Below the pieces are notes generated by a model, which saw only the letters and a list, made by a program, of their open reading frames with translations, was not told where the DNA came from and ran no database searches. Shown one piece after another: positions 24,401-36,718 of a stretch of 64,000 nucleotides of DNA. Source of the DNA: Maylandia zebra (lineage: Eukaryota; Chordata; Actinopteri; Cichliformes; Cichlidae); assembly GCF_041146795.1 (NCBI RefSeq), contig NC_135170.1, forward strand, positions 35,007,033 through 35,071,032, read 5' to 3'. The translations under genes and the position numbers were made by a program. Within the stretch, counting starts at the first letter, position 1; the number at the start of each line of letters is the position of its first letter.

Positions 24401-27400
24401 AGAGTATCTGAATAAATAAGTTACTGTGTTGGAGAATAAACCAGTCAGAACTATAAAGTGATTCTGAGTTTGAGCCAAACCCACAGCCTGCACTGATTAT
24501 ATGTCATTTAAACTGCCTTGAGTCTATTGTTATCTTGTGCCCACGGCTCAGACGTCCTTAGATTTACCATATTTTAAGTCTGTGTGCATGCAGTTGTAGG
24601 AATGTGCAGTCCTGCTGCCGCTCGCTGTAGTAGGAACTTCCTCACAGACACTTCACACAGTGGTGGGTTGGAAATGCAGTGTGTGAGATACAGCGAACGT
24701 CACAGGTTTAGATGCAAACAAAGACCCAGTCTGACCACAGACTGGGTCTAAACACTGAAGCCCCCACCACCATCGTCGTTACCGTCTGGCTGTCTTTTAT
24801 TTATATATTGAACCCATGTTTGGATGACAGGGAGCCGTAAATGCACTGATAGTTTTATTATGCTTTTCTACTTTTACTGCTTCTGCACTACAAGCCACGT
24901 TCAAGAGCTCACACACACCTTAATGCAGCACTTTCTTCCCTGCTTTTAAGAGCCTGTTCTGTGTCACTCACACTTCAAATCGGCGCATCAGGAGCAATTT
25001 AGGATTGATCGTCTTGCCCGGGGACGCGTCTGTATGAGGACTGAGAGAGCTGGAGGTCGGATCTGGCCTTCCTGCCGGCATCGGCTCGTTGAGCAGTCTG
25101 TTAGCACAGTACAGCCGTGTTATTTGTTAGATAATGAGTATAGTTAACCAGGTGGATTCATCCCCAGTGTAGTTGTTATTGAAGCATTAAATTTGCTTCT
25201 GATTTCCAGCTGAAGTTTGGGAGCTGTTTTATAATGCGTCCCTGTGGAAGTCTTGTTGGGCACGCTCTCCATTCTGGGGTTTGTGTCATAACAGTAACTC
25301 CTTTCTAACATCAGGTGAAAGAGGAGAAAAATGCCGGCGCGTCGATGTAGAACTCGTGCTTGTGGAGGGGAAGGGTCCGGGCGTGAAACAATGGGAAAGA
25401 CATTTTTTCCCCCAGAGTAATCTCCAGGCAGAGAACTTGGAGTGGATGTCATCACCCTGGAATGCAGAGTGAAGGGAAAACTCGAATCTTCTCAAAACTT
25501 AAAGTGCAATTGTGAAAAAGCCTGAGAGAGATCCAAACAGCCGTTCCCTCAGAGCTCCGTGACCCATTTAAACTTTGGTGCGCTCAGAAGTATTTTACCA
25601 GGAAACCATCAAAGTAGGCGGGACCTTTCACTCTTTAAGATGGTTTCAAAATCACTTCAGTGGTGGAAAAAAAGTGCAGTCGTTTACTCATTTTATAAAA
25701 AATACTTAAAGCGACTCACAACCAAAGACCAAAGCACTCTTATCTTTGATCAAGTTGCACGTTTTGATATAAATTTGTGGCATTTGCGGCAGATCATGGA
25801 GGGTTTGGGTCAGAGCGCGAGCAGGCTGAAAGTGTTGTAGATAGAGGGATGAAGGGGATTGAGTTGCATGTTTTTGCCTCAGTTTGGAGGACCATCGCTG
25901 GCTCTGCTGAATCTGAAACCCCCAAAAAGAAGTCGGCTCAGATTTCCGTCCTGTTGGCTGAAGCCTGCTGCTTTGTGCTGTTTACCCCGAAAGCAGAAGA
26001 AGGATTTATCTGCTTGCAGCTGCACAGACCTGAGTGTTTAATGTGCTGCCTTTCCTCAGGGACACCTCGGGACAGGGCAGGTTCTGCACCATCTTTCGCT
26101 CGTACTCCCGCGGAGCTCAGGTGAGGAGCAAACAGCTGCATTCATTTAAATGCTGCTGGAGTTTGCACGCTGACATCGTTTGTCTCTCTTCAGGGGATCC
26201 TGCTGGTGTATGACATCACCAACAGGTGGTCCTTCGACGGCATCGACAGGTGGATCAGAGAGATCGATGAGGTGAGCGTTTGAGAGTTTGGCTTTGTTTC
26301 TAATGAATCCAGTCTGACCATGTGACCTACACCTGAGTTATTCTCTGCATTAGCATAAAGAGTTTGCACACACTTTGAGCCTGGTTTCTTTTCTACATCA
26401 TGTCCTGCTGTGTTTAAAATGATTATTTAGTTTTAATTGATGCTCTTACTTTGATTTCAGATGTAAACAGGTGAGTTATAAAAACATTCTCCTCCTGTAC
26501 TGTTGTTATGAAGGAGAAATTATCTGTAGAGACAAAACCGTTTCTGTGTCAGGCTGTAAACATGTTTATTTCTGTCGGGAGTCTCTGGGGAGTGACTAAC
26601 TGCTGGAGCCTCTGCTGGACGTTAGAGGAACTGCAGCCTTTCTTGGCCGAGTCCTTTATAGAGATTCCTATAAACAAGCCGTAACACAAACCAGTGAACA
26701 TCAGAGGAAAAAGGATAAAAAATAATATATGAACATCTAAACATATATTCAGGCAAATCTGGTGCAACATTTGTTGCAGAAAATTAGTGATCAAATATTT
26801 GAATGTAATCAGTTTACAGCCAGCAAACTGTCATCAGTTGTCATCTGTTTATGTTTCACCTTCCAGAGATTCTTGAGTCGACTATCTCGTTTTTATTTCT
26901 GTCCTTAAAAGTGTTTAATTCTGTGGAGGTGGAGCAGGAAAGGCCAAACGGGAACGCACATTCCAAAGGCCAAAAATACCAACACACACAGACAAAGAGG
27001 ACATCCTCTTTGTTTCCAAATCAGCAGGAAGGACACACACATACAAAGTAACTCACTGCTTACTCATATATGTTTTCTCAGCATCGAAGTTAAAGTGTAA
27101 GATCAAACTAATCTAAGATAATCCCTGCAAGATGAAAGATAAAATCTAATGCTGCAGGAACAGAAGAGGAAAGAAAAAACTGTAACACAGCAAAGTGTGC
27201 AGGGATGATGATGCAGCAGGTCCCTAATCACGGACGTTCAGCTTTAAAAAGTTTGAAATATTCAGATTTCCTGAAAGTCTGCAGTGCGTCTAATGCAAGT
27301 CCTGAAACCCCCAAATCTGTGATGCCTACAGCTACCAGAGTAGTTATGATAACGTTGTAGACTAATCAGCTCCTGTGCTGTGTGGATTTGCAACTTCTGG

Positions 27401-30400
27401 GTATGAAAAACAAAAACAAGCTTCTGTTCTGGCTCAGTCAGTCAGCATTTCCTGTTTGAAGCTTTAAATGTTTATATACATAAATCAGTACATATTAAAG
27501 ACAGGAAATACTTTTAACAGTTCATCTGAGTGCTGTTTGAGTCTCATTTGCACCAAAAAGCACCGGGTCTAATGAAAAGTCACAGCCTTTAACTTTTGGC
27601 CGTGACCACATTCTTAAGAACTGCACAACAGATGCTGACACATAATTTTTCTGAATCCTCTGCTGTGCTTCTGTCTCCTTACAACAGTATTGTCATTTCA
27701 TCTCATTTTCCCTTTTTTAAAAACTGATCTCAGATTAGAGGTGATAATGACTCACATTTCTGTCCTTCTTCTCCTGTTGATTAATGAGAACCGTTCTGGT
27801 CAAATAACCTCATCAATGAAATTTAAATCCTGCTGCTGTGAGGATACTAATACTATTACTAAATTGCACACATCGTGATTTGCACAGCCAGCAGAAAATC
27901 TGTGAATTCAGCCGCGAGACGAGACACGATCAGCCTGCGAGGATGAATCCGATGCATCTGCCACTAAATGTGGTTAAAGAGCGGAGAAAAGTCCCAGAAG
28001 GTTTCAATGTGATTGTATTTGCAACGATAGGGCAAAATGAGATAATCTCACAATGGTAAAGAGTCCTTCTAAGATGGTTATCACTCCTGAGTCAGTTTGA
28101 TTTTAAAATTTTCAAGCATAATGTTTTGAGCTGTCCAGCTAACAAACAGAGAAACTGAACCAATCACCTTCTTCTTTTTCTCTGTAGTAGTAGTGTTCTT
28201 TATTTTAACAGGTCAGTTTTGAGATCTAATTTTAAGGGACACCGACACTTAAGAAAAGGATGTGCAAAAGGGGAAAGACAAATACATGTTCCAGTGTTTT
28301 TGTTGCTCACTTATAGGTTTGCAAAGTATTTAAATCCAGTTTTCAGTGTGAGTAAAACGTCCAACTAATGTTAGAAGTGTCCTGTGACCAGACAGTGTTA
28401 TTATATTTAAACGCAACAGCAGGGGCTCAGATGTAAGATGAAGTAGTCTTATAAATAAACATCATGCAGTGCTGCTAAGCAGGACCATCTGGCTTCTTCA
28501 TATACAGTACAGTAATAATATCACCATCACAGAGAAATTTGTAGGTTGCAAATTTATCGTGCGGGATCATTGGAAGAGCCAGTGGCATATGAGATGGTGT
28601 TTCTAATAGTGGAAAACACCTAAAGACGATGGCGACAGGATGTGCCAAACATGAATACAAACATCATCGCCACAATCAAGTCCAGATAAATTTTAGATTG
28701 TGGAATGATCTTACAACCTCGGAAAAGGGGAAAAAGATGTATTTCTTTAGCAAAATCCAACTTAATCTTCAGTTTTCTTGGTAGGTGTTCCACATGAGTC
28801 AGTGTGGTATCGACTCTGAGTCCGAGGTCTTTACACCAATCAAATTTTTACATTTTAATACCATGAAGGGTTTGAGTATAGACCAAATTATGGTTTTTAG
28901 TGACCTCACCAATAACGTGATTAGTTTTATCGTAGTTTAGAACACATTTACATTTGCTGAAATATTTCTTTAATGTATCAGCAGGCTGTAGTTTTGCAGT
29001 CATCAGGATAAGGGAAGATCCAGTGGTATATAACGCAGTGTCATCTGCGTAAAAATGTGCATTCGTTTTTGAGTCAAAGATGTAATAGAGTAAATAAAAG
29101 AGGTCCAAGAATACTTCCCTGTGGAACACCTGTACTAATGACATCCATCCAGAGTCTGAAATAGTTACAGAAGTTTTATATACGTGAATAGCTGAGTACT
29201 TTTAAATAATATGATAAATAAAAGAGGACCAAGAATAGGTCCCTGTGGAACACCTGTACCAATGGCAAAGGTAGATGACGTCATTGGAGGTGGTCTGAGT
29301 GTGAAAAGTGAGCAGAAACTCTGAGAAGAAACAGATTAGTGGTGACGGTCACTACAGTCATGTTTCATTCAGTTTGCAGAACAGACTGGGATGAATTAGA
29401 GAGAGGTACGCGCTGCATGCTGACGTCCTGTGCTTAACTTGCAAAACCCCTTTTTACTTTCAGGGACTTAAAGTTGCAAAAAGCACCAATAATCCAATTC
29501 AAACATCATCTCACTTTTTTTTCTCCCAGCATGCCCCAGGCGTGCCTCGGATCCTCGTGGGTAACCGTTTACATCTGGCTTTCAAGCGGCAAGTTCCCAC
29601 CGAGCAGGCGAGGGCGTACGCCGAGAAGAATGGCATGACCTTCTTTGAAGTGAGCCCGCTGTGCAACTTCAACGTCATCGAGTCGTTCACGGAGCTGTCG
29701 CGCATCGTCCTCATGAGGCATGGCATGGAGAAGTTCTGGAGGCCCAACAGAGGTGGGTGGATGTGGAGCTGGGGTCATCAAAGTGAGGAAAGATGGGTTG
29801 TTAAACTGCACTTAAACTGGATTTTCACTACCGCCGAGAGCAAGAGAAAATGAGTCTGTGAAGCACTGTGGAGCCCATCAGCAGATGGATGTCATATCGC
29901 CACACAAGCTCAAACTAATTAATTTGAGCTCATTCCTGTCATCGCTCTGTCTCCTTCGTGTGTAATTACAGTATAAAGCAGTGGGAAGTGATGTCCTGCA
30001 CGTCCTTTGAGACTTTATAGAGAACAGAGTCGGGCTCAGTGTGCTGAAACTCGCCTCTTTCAGTCTGAGCTTCCTCCTGTGTGTCAGTCCTCAGTTTATT
30101 CGAGGCAATAAGAGTCGAAAGAGGTCTGATTTCTCTAGTTTTGTTACAATCTGTTCATAAATCGGTAATAAAAAGCATTTATCTAAAACCTGACATTTTC
30201 CCTTAACGGATGTTTGACGGTAACCTCGTCTCTGTGCCCTCCCTCTCTGCAGTCTTCAGCCTGCAGGACCTCTGCTGCAGAGCCATCGTGTCCTGCACGC
30301 CGGTCCACCTCATCGATAAGCTCCCGCTGCCCGTCGCAATCAAGTCCCACCTCAAGTCCTTCTCCATGGCCAACGGAATGAATGCCGTCATGATGCACGG

Positions 30401-30527
30401 ACGCTCCTACTCGCTGGCCAACCCAGCCGGCGGCTCCAAAGGCAACAGCCTGAAGCGCTCCAAGTCTATCCGTCCGCCGCAGAGCCCGCCGCAGAACTGC
30501 ACCCGCAGCAACTGTAAGATCTCCTAA
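15407..30527 (+). CDS. rab40c: RAB40C, SOCS-box-containing Rab GTPase, 6 coding exons
   Basis: Small GTPase of the Rab40 family, known to act as substrate receptor of a Cullin-5/Elongin B-C ubiquitin ligase through a SOCS box. The acceptor is at 15401-15406 and the ATG at 15447. Coding segments: 15447-15588, 22336-22396, 26060-26120, 26194-26271, 29530-29752, 30253-30527. All are GT-AG with consistent phase, giving 279 aa (human 281). The P-loop is GDSDVGKGE at residues 21-29, where the usual K-S/T is K-G, as in all Rab40 proteins. The switch II region is WDTSGQGRF, the guanine-base loop GNRLHL, the SOCS box about 188-225, and the C-terminus CKIS is a CaaX-like prenylation site. The RSKSIRPP-type tail and [10 protein letters not shown] favour RAB40C over RAB40B. 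Intron 1 is 6.7 kb. The neighbour PIGQ agrees with human 16p13.3. Confidence 0.96.
16679..17085 (+). mobile_element. hAT-like element, left end, truncated
   Basis: Starts CAGGGCGATATGGCCAAAAA followed by TTATCACGATATATAT blocks, the typical left terminus of Charlie/hAT-type elements in fish. No matching right terminus (TTGGCCATATCGCCCTG) was found, so it is truncated or diverged. A 45-bp retroposed tail is inserted at 16746-16790. Confidence 0.5.
16746..16790 (+). mobile_element. 45-bp severely 5'-truncated LINE tail with 7-bp TSD
   Basis: The sequence between two copies of ATAACTG (16739-16745 and 16791-16797) ends in a GATTGATTGATTG simple-repeat tail, like L2-type LINE 3' ends. Removing it restores a continuous hAT-type sequence. 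Confidence 0.55.
17085..17640 (-). mobile_element. Pogo/Tigger-like DNA transposon fragment with HTH remnant
   Basis: The terminus-like block ATTTTTCGGACCATAAGGTG lies at 17090. On the reverse strand, about 17165-17255 reads [20 protein letters not shown] then RKQEE, the psq/CENP-B-type helix-turn-helix start of fish pogo-like transposases, followed by a stop. No catalytic domain and no opposite terminus were found, so it is a relic. Confidence 0.55.
17790..17935. repeat. Possible hAT-like repeat remnant
   Basis: The blocks GTGCACTGATCCAATTTATT, TTTCCGATACAATGCC and CAGTATCTGCAGACACCAAT resemble a common fish hAT-derived repeat. The ends are not defined. Confidence 0.3.
18000..22335 (+). other. 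RAB40C intron 1, remaining part
   Basis: No exon with splice signals and no recognisable protein fragment on either strand. Short reading frames here have no conserved motif and are taken as chance. The 3' end (22300-22335) is a good pyrimidine tract with CAG acceptor. Confidence 0.5.
22397..26059 (+). other. RAB40C intron 2
   Basis: Starts GTAAGG and ends TTTCCTCAG. A perfect 12-bp hairpin lies at 24722-24749. Nothing else is recognised. Confidence 0.6.
24722..24749. repeat. Perfect 12-bp inverted repeat with 4-nt loop
   Basis: AGACCCAGTCTG at 24722-24733 and CAGACTGGGTCT at 24738-24749 are exact reverse complements around ACCA, inside RAB40C intron 2. Confidence 0.85.
26272..28180 (+). 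other. RAB40C intron 4, proximal part
   Basis: No exon or named repeat is seen. A CA-rich patch and the short palindrome CAAAGAGGACATCCTCTTTG lie near 26993-27012. Confidence 0.5.
28780..29290 (-). mobile_element. LINE reverse-transcriptase fragment with duplicated RT block
   Basis: The reverse strand from about 29144 down to 28860 encodes a piece of non-LTR reverse transcriptase: a block meaning [15 protein letters not shown] (frameshifted), then [16 protein letters not shown] with the YADD catalytic motif, then [10 protein letters not shown]. The [13 protein letters not shown] block occurs twice (about 29095-29150 and 29213-29270), so the relic carries a local duplication. Stops and frameshifts are present and both ends are missing. 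Confidence 0.7.
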
Positions 30528-32400
30528 CAAGCGCCGCTCCCCGGATCGCAGCTTGGAGCGGGCGTGGGATCAGGAGACAGATGTGCAGGGTGTCGTTAGC
30601 TGGAGGAAATCCCTGAACCCGAAGAGCAGGAATGATGGATAAAGGGATGCATGAGCGCTACCTCCCACCTACACGAGGTCATGTTTCAAGTGTTTAATGT
30701 TCTTTGCAGGTGAAGGGGGAGGGGTTCGAATGGTGCCTCAGGAAATTTAGAGAGTAACTACAAATGTTTTGATCTTATTTACACTAAAACAAGAGGAAAA
30801 GACTCCAGAAACTCCTCCCTGCTGGAGAGGCTACTACATGAACAGAGATCCCTCTACATGATGCACGCCGCTCAGTGTCTGTGCATCACCGCAGCCTTCA
30901 CTCTCACACCTTTCCTGTTTCCTTTTTCTGTCCACACCTCCGTTATTTTTTGTTCTATGACTGATAAGCTAACCATCAAAACACTAGAAAGGATCAGTCG
31001 CTTTTTGTCAGCACACGTGTTTTAAAGTGATTTTATATTATAAATCCACAGAGGTTTAGAGGCCCCACCCCCCCAACAAACCCCTGGAGGATCCGGCCCG
31101 AGCCGAGTCCAGACTTGTTAGTGTGCCTTGAGCCCAAGTGAACGAGCATGCAGCAGATAGATCGCTAAAAGCACAACAGTAACCATGAATTAGAAAGAGT
31201 TTCCTATTTTTAGTTTGCAGTCCCTTCAGCTTCTGATCTTCTGATGGACTCCATTTGTCGCTTAAATGCAGCCAAATGTGATGAATTATACTTTTAAACA
31301 CGCTTTTTATATACATTTTTTTAAGGAAAATGTGTTTGTTGTTCAATATTTCACATGTGACAGTCAGCCAATCAAATGTACAAACCCAAACTGAAGTTTT
31401 CAGACAGGTGGAAATGTGCTTGGGACTATTTTCAGTGGAGGAGTGATCCACATTTGGTGTTCTAGTGTGGAGTGTGGTTATGTGTCAGTGGTGCATCTGT
31501 TTTCTTTTTCATCCGAGAGCTTCAGCGACTTGATTTTCCCCCCACTCCTTCCTGACATCGTGCTTTTCAGATTTCACGCCTCACCTGTCGTGTCGCACCT
31601 TTCTAACTCAGCAGAGTCTCGTCTGCGCTCACCTGCTGCTTCTCTGACAACGTGCCGCCGATCCAGACTCGCCTCGAAGCGATGCTCCACCCAAACGTGT
31701 TGGTAACGGAGCAGATAGTGACACTGCTGCAGTCCATTAATCCATGTGTTGGTTTCACTGAAAACAGCAATGTACGATAAGTTCAGCACGTTTAATGAAG
31801 CCTTCACATTCTGAATGTTTTCAGAGTTATCGCATCTTGAAGTACATCAGGGTGGATTAAGAACATTATACATGCGTCTCCTCACACTCGTGCACAAACT
31901 GTGACGCTGGGAGTGGGTTTAAAACCGATTCGTTTGCATTTTTTAACAGAGCTTCAACATCTTTTTAAGCCCTGGAAGTTTCACATGGATATGTCAGCTG
32001 TGACGGATCAAAAAATGCAGAATAACTGCAAATTTGGACCCTTTCCCATGTAATTAGAGGGCCTGTAACTCTGAAGATATTCATGTGTGATGGTAAAATT
32101 TTGCTTGGCTTCATTAAATAAACTAAAGTTATTGAACATAAAAAATTCAGCTGATTCTGAGAGACCCAGAGACGAGGGACCGAGTGATTTTTCATTAAAT
32201 AATGCTGCTTTTCTGGGGTTTTATTGCATTTTAAACAGATTATTTGTGGTTTTTCGCTCTTTTATGACTCAATCGTCAGCTGAACCTCTAAATTGAGCAC
32301 AAAGAAGTGAAGCAAATATATGGTGTCACCCTAATGGCTGCAGTGTCACAGTTGATCACTGATTAATAAAACCCAAATCACACTAACTTTGCTGAAAGAT
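30528..32400 (+). other. RAB40C 3' UTR and downstream, provisional
   Basis: After the TAA at 30525-30527. A usable AATAAA lies at 32365-32370, and a later one at 36269-36274 would give a much longer UTR. No ORF with recognisable homology. Confidence 0.4.
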
Positions 32401-33693
32401 GTTCCAGCTGTCATTGAATTTCTCAGATTTTCACTGCAAAAAGTTCAAATTGAATGAACTTAAAGTCATAGAAGACAAAGAAAACCGGCCGATCGTGCAG
32501 ATTTGAAAACTGCAAACTGTTAATTAGGAGCCAGAAGTAGCACAGAGGAAATCTCCACAGTGTTTTTGTGCTCAGATCTGAACGCGTGGGCAGAGAGCCT
32601 CAGCACGCAGCTTTTCTTTGGCCTAAAATGCAGTTTGAAGTTTCCCAACACGGCGCTGAAGCATCGGGGTGCTGTTTCCGATTAAAATGATCATATTTAC
32701 TGTGATGAAGCTTGGCTCTGTCTGAAACGGTCCTGAAGCTCTGCTGCGACATAATTGGCTCACGTGTTTCTGTTTTGGTTTCTGATTGGTGATTTTGGTG
32801 GATCGGCGATCACTCGGGCTTCGCTGAGTGTCGCGCCCGCTCTTTGTGTAACAACATGTTTGGTTTTATTTTCACGAGTTTAACCCGAGCACAGCTGCTG
32901 CTCTTCATTGGGTGGCGAGTCATTGTAACCATCCGGTCACATCTTTAACCCACACAGTCCCCTCAGCTGTTAGCTTACTGCGCTCCTGTGACTGCTGTAG
33001 CTGCGGGCGTCCCGCACGTCTGTCTGCGGAGGTGTTTCCATACGCTTCAGTCTGCCTGAGCTCTCGTGGGGAGAGGCAGCGACGCCCGAGACTTTCTGAA
33101 GCTGTTGATGATGTGACAGTTGAAGTTCTGATGAGGGCAAACAGGAAACCAGTCACAGCGGCTGGTCAGGCTCGTGTTGCAGTGGAAACTTTTCCAGTAT
33201 TGATAGTAAACAGTGACCCGTGTTTATCGGAGCGCTCTGAATGTCACTCGCTGTCTTTCATAACCAACTCTCAGAGCAAAGTGTCAGCCGACAGGAACAT
33301 TTTCATTTTAATCGACTCGTTTCACTTTTTGAGACGTCGCACAGAGCAGAACATTAATCGGGACATGTTAAAAATCTAAAAAGTCTTTCTCTCAGTGGAA
33401 GCATAAACAGTTTCATTTCATTTCAGGATGCTTAACTTCCTTTTTTATGCTGTTTGCAATTTTTTATTCTGTGGTTTGCGTCACATTTCAGAGAAAATCA
33501 ATAATGTGTTTTTGATAAACTGCGACCAAATCAGTTTCCGCCCACTCAGTCTCAATCTGAAGATAAAATCTCGCCTTCATTTCCGTCACAACCATCAGCT
33601 CCTTTCACGAGTGACAAAAACTGCAGTAGTTAATAATTTAGACCCAGAAGGAGTCGGAGTTAGAAGACGACCGCGGTGTCAAATGTAGAAAAA

Positions 33694-33728
33694 AGCAGAC
33701 GTGTGGCCGCGTATCGCACACGTCTGCT
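33694..33728. repeat. Perfect 12-bp inverted repeat with 11-nt loop
   Basis: AGCAGACGTGTG at 33694-33705 pairs exactly with CACACGTCTGCT at 33717-33728. Intergenic, with no terminator-like context expected in a eukaryote. Confidence 0.8.
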
Positions 33729-33949
33729 GGGATAACTTTTTAACTTTGCACGGCGTCATTAAATAAACCACTCAGCAGAAATCAGCTGACTCTGAGGGGG
33801 TCAGAGGTCAGGTGGGAGCGAGCTGCAGGTCCTTTCAGAGGACTGAAGCACAGACGTGTGTTCAGGATGTCTGCTGCTGGTTTTCCTGATGTTTGAAATA
33901 CAAAACACAGCAGACTGCGTTTAAACGTGAGCTCTTGATAATTGAATTA

Positions 33950-34225
33950 AGCTGCGACCACGAGGGTGGAATTAAATGACCGTCCGCCTCGTGTTTGCCG
34001 TCCGTGTTCCCGCCCTGCTCGTCCTCCTGTCAGCGCAGCGTCGGCCTCCGTGCGCGAGCGGCCGCTCGTGTAGAAACGAGCCGGAACACGTGAAGTCTTC
34101 CGAGTCGCTGCGTTTTAAACTCCTCCGACTGGATCTCCCACGGGAACCAAAGCAGCAGGTCTTCTTCTCTCTCTGCCTCTGATCTGCACCGCCGCCTCCG
34201 CACGCTGTCCCATGATTCATAGCTG
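33950..34225. promoter_or_regulatory. Small CpG-rich patch, function unknown
   Basis: The local density of CG dinucleotides is high (GTGCGCGAGCGGCCGCTCG near 34051) compared with AT-rich surroundings. It has the look of a minor CpG island, but no exon start was identified nearby. Confidence 0.3.
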
Positions 34226-34831
34226 CTGAATAATAGATTCTCCTTTCATAGATCTCTGAAGAGCTTCATCTCTGTCTCTTTCTTCCTCTCTGCTCGCTGC
34301 GTGGTTTGTTTCCTCCTCAGTTTCTGCTTCTGCCTTCTTTTCCTTCGTTTTTTCTCTGCGCTTCGTTCCAGGTTTTGTGGCGTCTCTCCATCCGCTCGGT
34401 TTTGTTTTGTCTCCTTTCTAACCTTTAATGATGCCCGCCACTGATCCAGAGTCAGATTATTCCTCCACCACACACATTAACTGTAGTTCCAGCAGCACCC
34501 TCAGGACCAGCCTAATGTTCTCTAAGAATAGCCAAACCATGAGATGAGTCTTGTTTATGGTGGTTTAATGTTCACTGATCTCAGCCCAGTAAACAGCATC
34601 TGTGCTCGGCCTCTCACTGAAAGTGTTTTAGTGCAAAGCTTCTAAAAATAGAAGCTCGATCGGGCTGAATGCTGTTCATCTAAAATAACGCACAAGTCAC
34701 CTGAAAGGTCAAATAAAGAAGAGTCAGAGTTTAAGTTCTCGATAAACTGCAGAGATATGAGTCGCTGATTAAAGGAGAAACATGACGTAGATTTACAGCT
34801 GACCTGTTCAGCTCGTTTCCAGCTCCCTCAG

Positions 34832-34975
34832 AGCAGCTTTGCATGATTCACAGTTCAGAATAACCCTTCTTTATCTGAAACCGAGCCTCTGTGCAGCCCC
34901 TCAGCTCATCCTCTGCCTGAAACAGAGTAATTTAGCTCCTCCCTGTTTAAACCAGCTTTCTTCTGATTGGCTACC
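34832..34975 (+). repeat. Dispersed repeat family A, copy 3
   Basis: Same block order as the copies at 1352 and 3653: GCAGCTTTGCATGATTCACA, CAGCCCCTCAGCTCATCCTC, TTTAGCTCCTCCCTGTTTAA, TTCTGATTGGCTACC. Confidence 0.55.
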
Positions 34976-35511
34976 ACGTGCAATTGGATGGTCTGAGATA
35001 CAATATTAGGCATGTCCACTCTCTGTGACATCATTTTACTAACTTTAATGTGAATTAAGACTATTCATTTTAAATGTTTTTGTGTTTTCAGTCCTAAAAA
35101 TTTCGACATACCCCTCATTTCATGCAGGATTGTAAACTACACTTAAAGCACTCTGCATGTTTCTGTTATAATGCCAGACTTCTATATTAAACATGTCTAC
35201 TGGTTCTAATAATGAGGCAACAATATGTAAATGTAACCCTGTTAAGCCAAAGTTCAGCCTCTTTTTGCTCTGATTAAGGTTTAGAGAAGCAGATTTCTTC
35301 ATCCCGTCCTTTCTGCAGACAGCACAGCTCACAAATACTTAAAACGGCCCCTCAGCAGTCGTCCAGACTTTAGCCAGTCAGAAGAAGGTTCAGGAAGGTG
35401 GGTGCCTTTAAGCAATGGGATGAAAGTCAGCTTGTTTGACAGAAAGGCCGGGCGGCGATAAATAAGGTCATTCCTGATCTGCAAGTCATGTGGCGCTGCT
35501 CTGATGGAGTC

Positions 35512-35600
35512 CCAGGATAAGATAAGATACCTTTATTAGTACCACGAGTGGGAAATTTCATGTTAAGGCTGCCGACCTATTGCACACTATGGAAGATACA
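35512..35600 (-). repeat. LINE 3' tail fragment, reverse orientation
   Basis: GATAAGATAAGATACCTTTA followed by TTAGTACCACGAGTGGGAAA resembles the reverse complement of a common fish LINE/SINE tail. Similar tails occur at 49392-49450, 56318-56365 and 62025-62070. Confidence 0.5.
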
Positions 35601-36075
35601 TGTAAATAATTGGAGGAACTTTTACGTTTGACGCACAGCTGAATAAAAGGAAATCAGCAGTGATGATCACATGGTTTTTAGTAAACGTGCAGAAACTCGT
35701 AGTCACAACAGGAAGTGAAGAAACTGTCCTCCTGATGAGGAGCCTGTGAGCGTGGTTCAGCAGTTTTCTTCTCCTGCAGTTTTCACACGTATTTTAAACG
35801 TTTGTTACGGAAGTTCATGAATGGAAAAACACTCTCACCATCAGGTTTCATCTCTTTGCCAACATTTTTAGGTTTTTAGCTTCTCCCACTCTGAGGCTTT
35901 TATTTTCTCGACATCAGCACAACAAACCTCGTGTGTTGTTGTGTTTGTTCATCCAGCCACAGTTTTTTATTTGAATAACCACAAAAACGTTCAGAGGATT
36001 GTGGGAATGTTTGTAACAGCAAGAAGAAAAATGACCAGTAAAACACTACTCCTGTCGTTTTGGCTGAAGCTGCTG

Positions 36076-36080
<5 letters not shown>

Positions 36081-36115
<35 letters not shown>

Positions 36116-36172
36116 TGTGTGTGAGTGTGTGTGAGAGTGAGTGTGTGTGTGTGAGAGTGAGTGTGAGAGAGA
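36081..36172. repeat. (GT)n/(GTGA) microsatellite
   Basis: About 90 bp of GTGTGT interrupted by GTGAGTGT and GTGAGAGT variants. Confidence 0.95.
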
Positions 36173-36718
36173 GGTAATGATCTTTAAACATCAAGCTGAA
36201 CATTTTTCTTTCTTGTTTTTAAATTATTGATTGTACAGTTTAAGGCGATGTGTATGAAGATTTTTCACAATAAAAGTATTGAATGTTGACGTCAACCTGT
36301 CTCAGGATTTTGTTTATTTTACAGCCCAAAAGATAAACACCTCAAAAAAATAAATAATTATAAATCATTTCATGCACATAAAACATGAGCACAGTCCATG
36401 AATCAGTGTTTTATTAGAGAAGGCTGCCATCTAGTGGATGGTTGTGTTGCTTTAGTTTGAAAAGAAGTCCAACCGGAAGTATTTAGACTGCAGTTGGAAG
36501 TGTTTTACAAGAATAAAATCATTTAGATTACATTTATCTGTATGGTAAGATTGATTGATTAAAAACCAAATTATGTTCAGAGGTGATTCAGAATTATTTC
36601 AGAATAAAGTAGATAAAACGTCTCAGTTTAGTATATAAAAAGTCTGTGGTCTAAAAAGCAAGTACAATCTTCCAAAATCTAGTATTTACTTTTTGGGTTA
36701 ATTAAAATGTGTTTTTAG

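Larger units (their letters stand above)
32401..36260. other. Gene-poor region downstream of RAB40C
   Basis: Contains a CpG-rich patch, dispersed repeats, a hairpin and a GT microsatellite (listed separately). Moderate-length reading frames, such as that at 32912-33379, show no domain, splice structure or repeat homology. No sign of WFIKKN1, which neighbours RAB40C in human. Confidence 0.5.

Noticed and set aside
32912-33379. 155-codon open frame downstream of RAB40C
   Set aside because: No domain, no repeat match, no splice structure; composition is compatible with chance in a CpG-richer patch.
34000-36200. WFIKKN1, expected from human synteny
   Set aside because: No WAP, Kazal, Kunitz or netrin-type cysteine pattern found.
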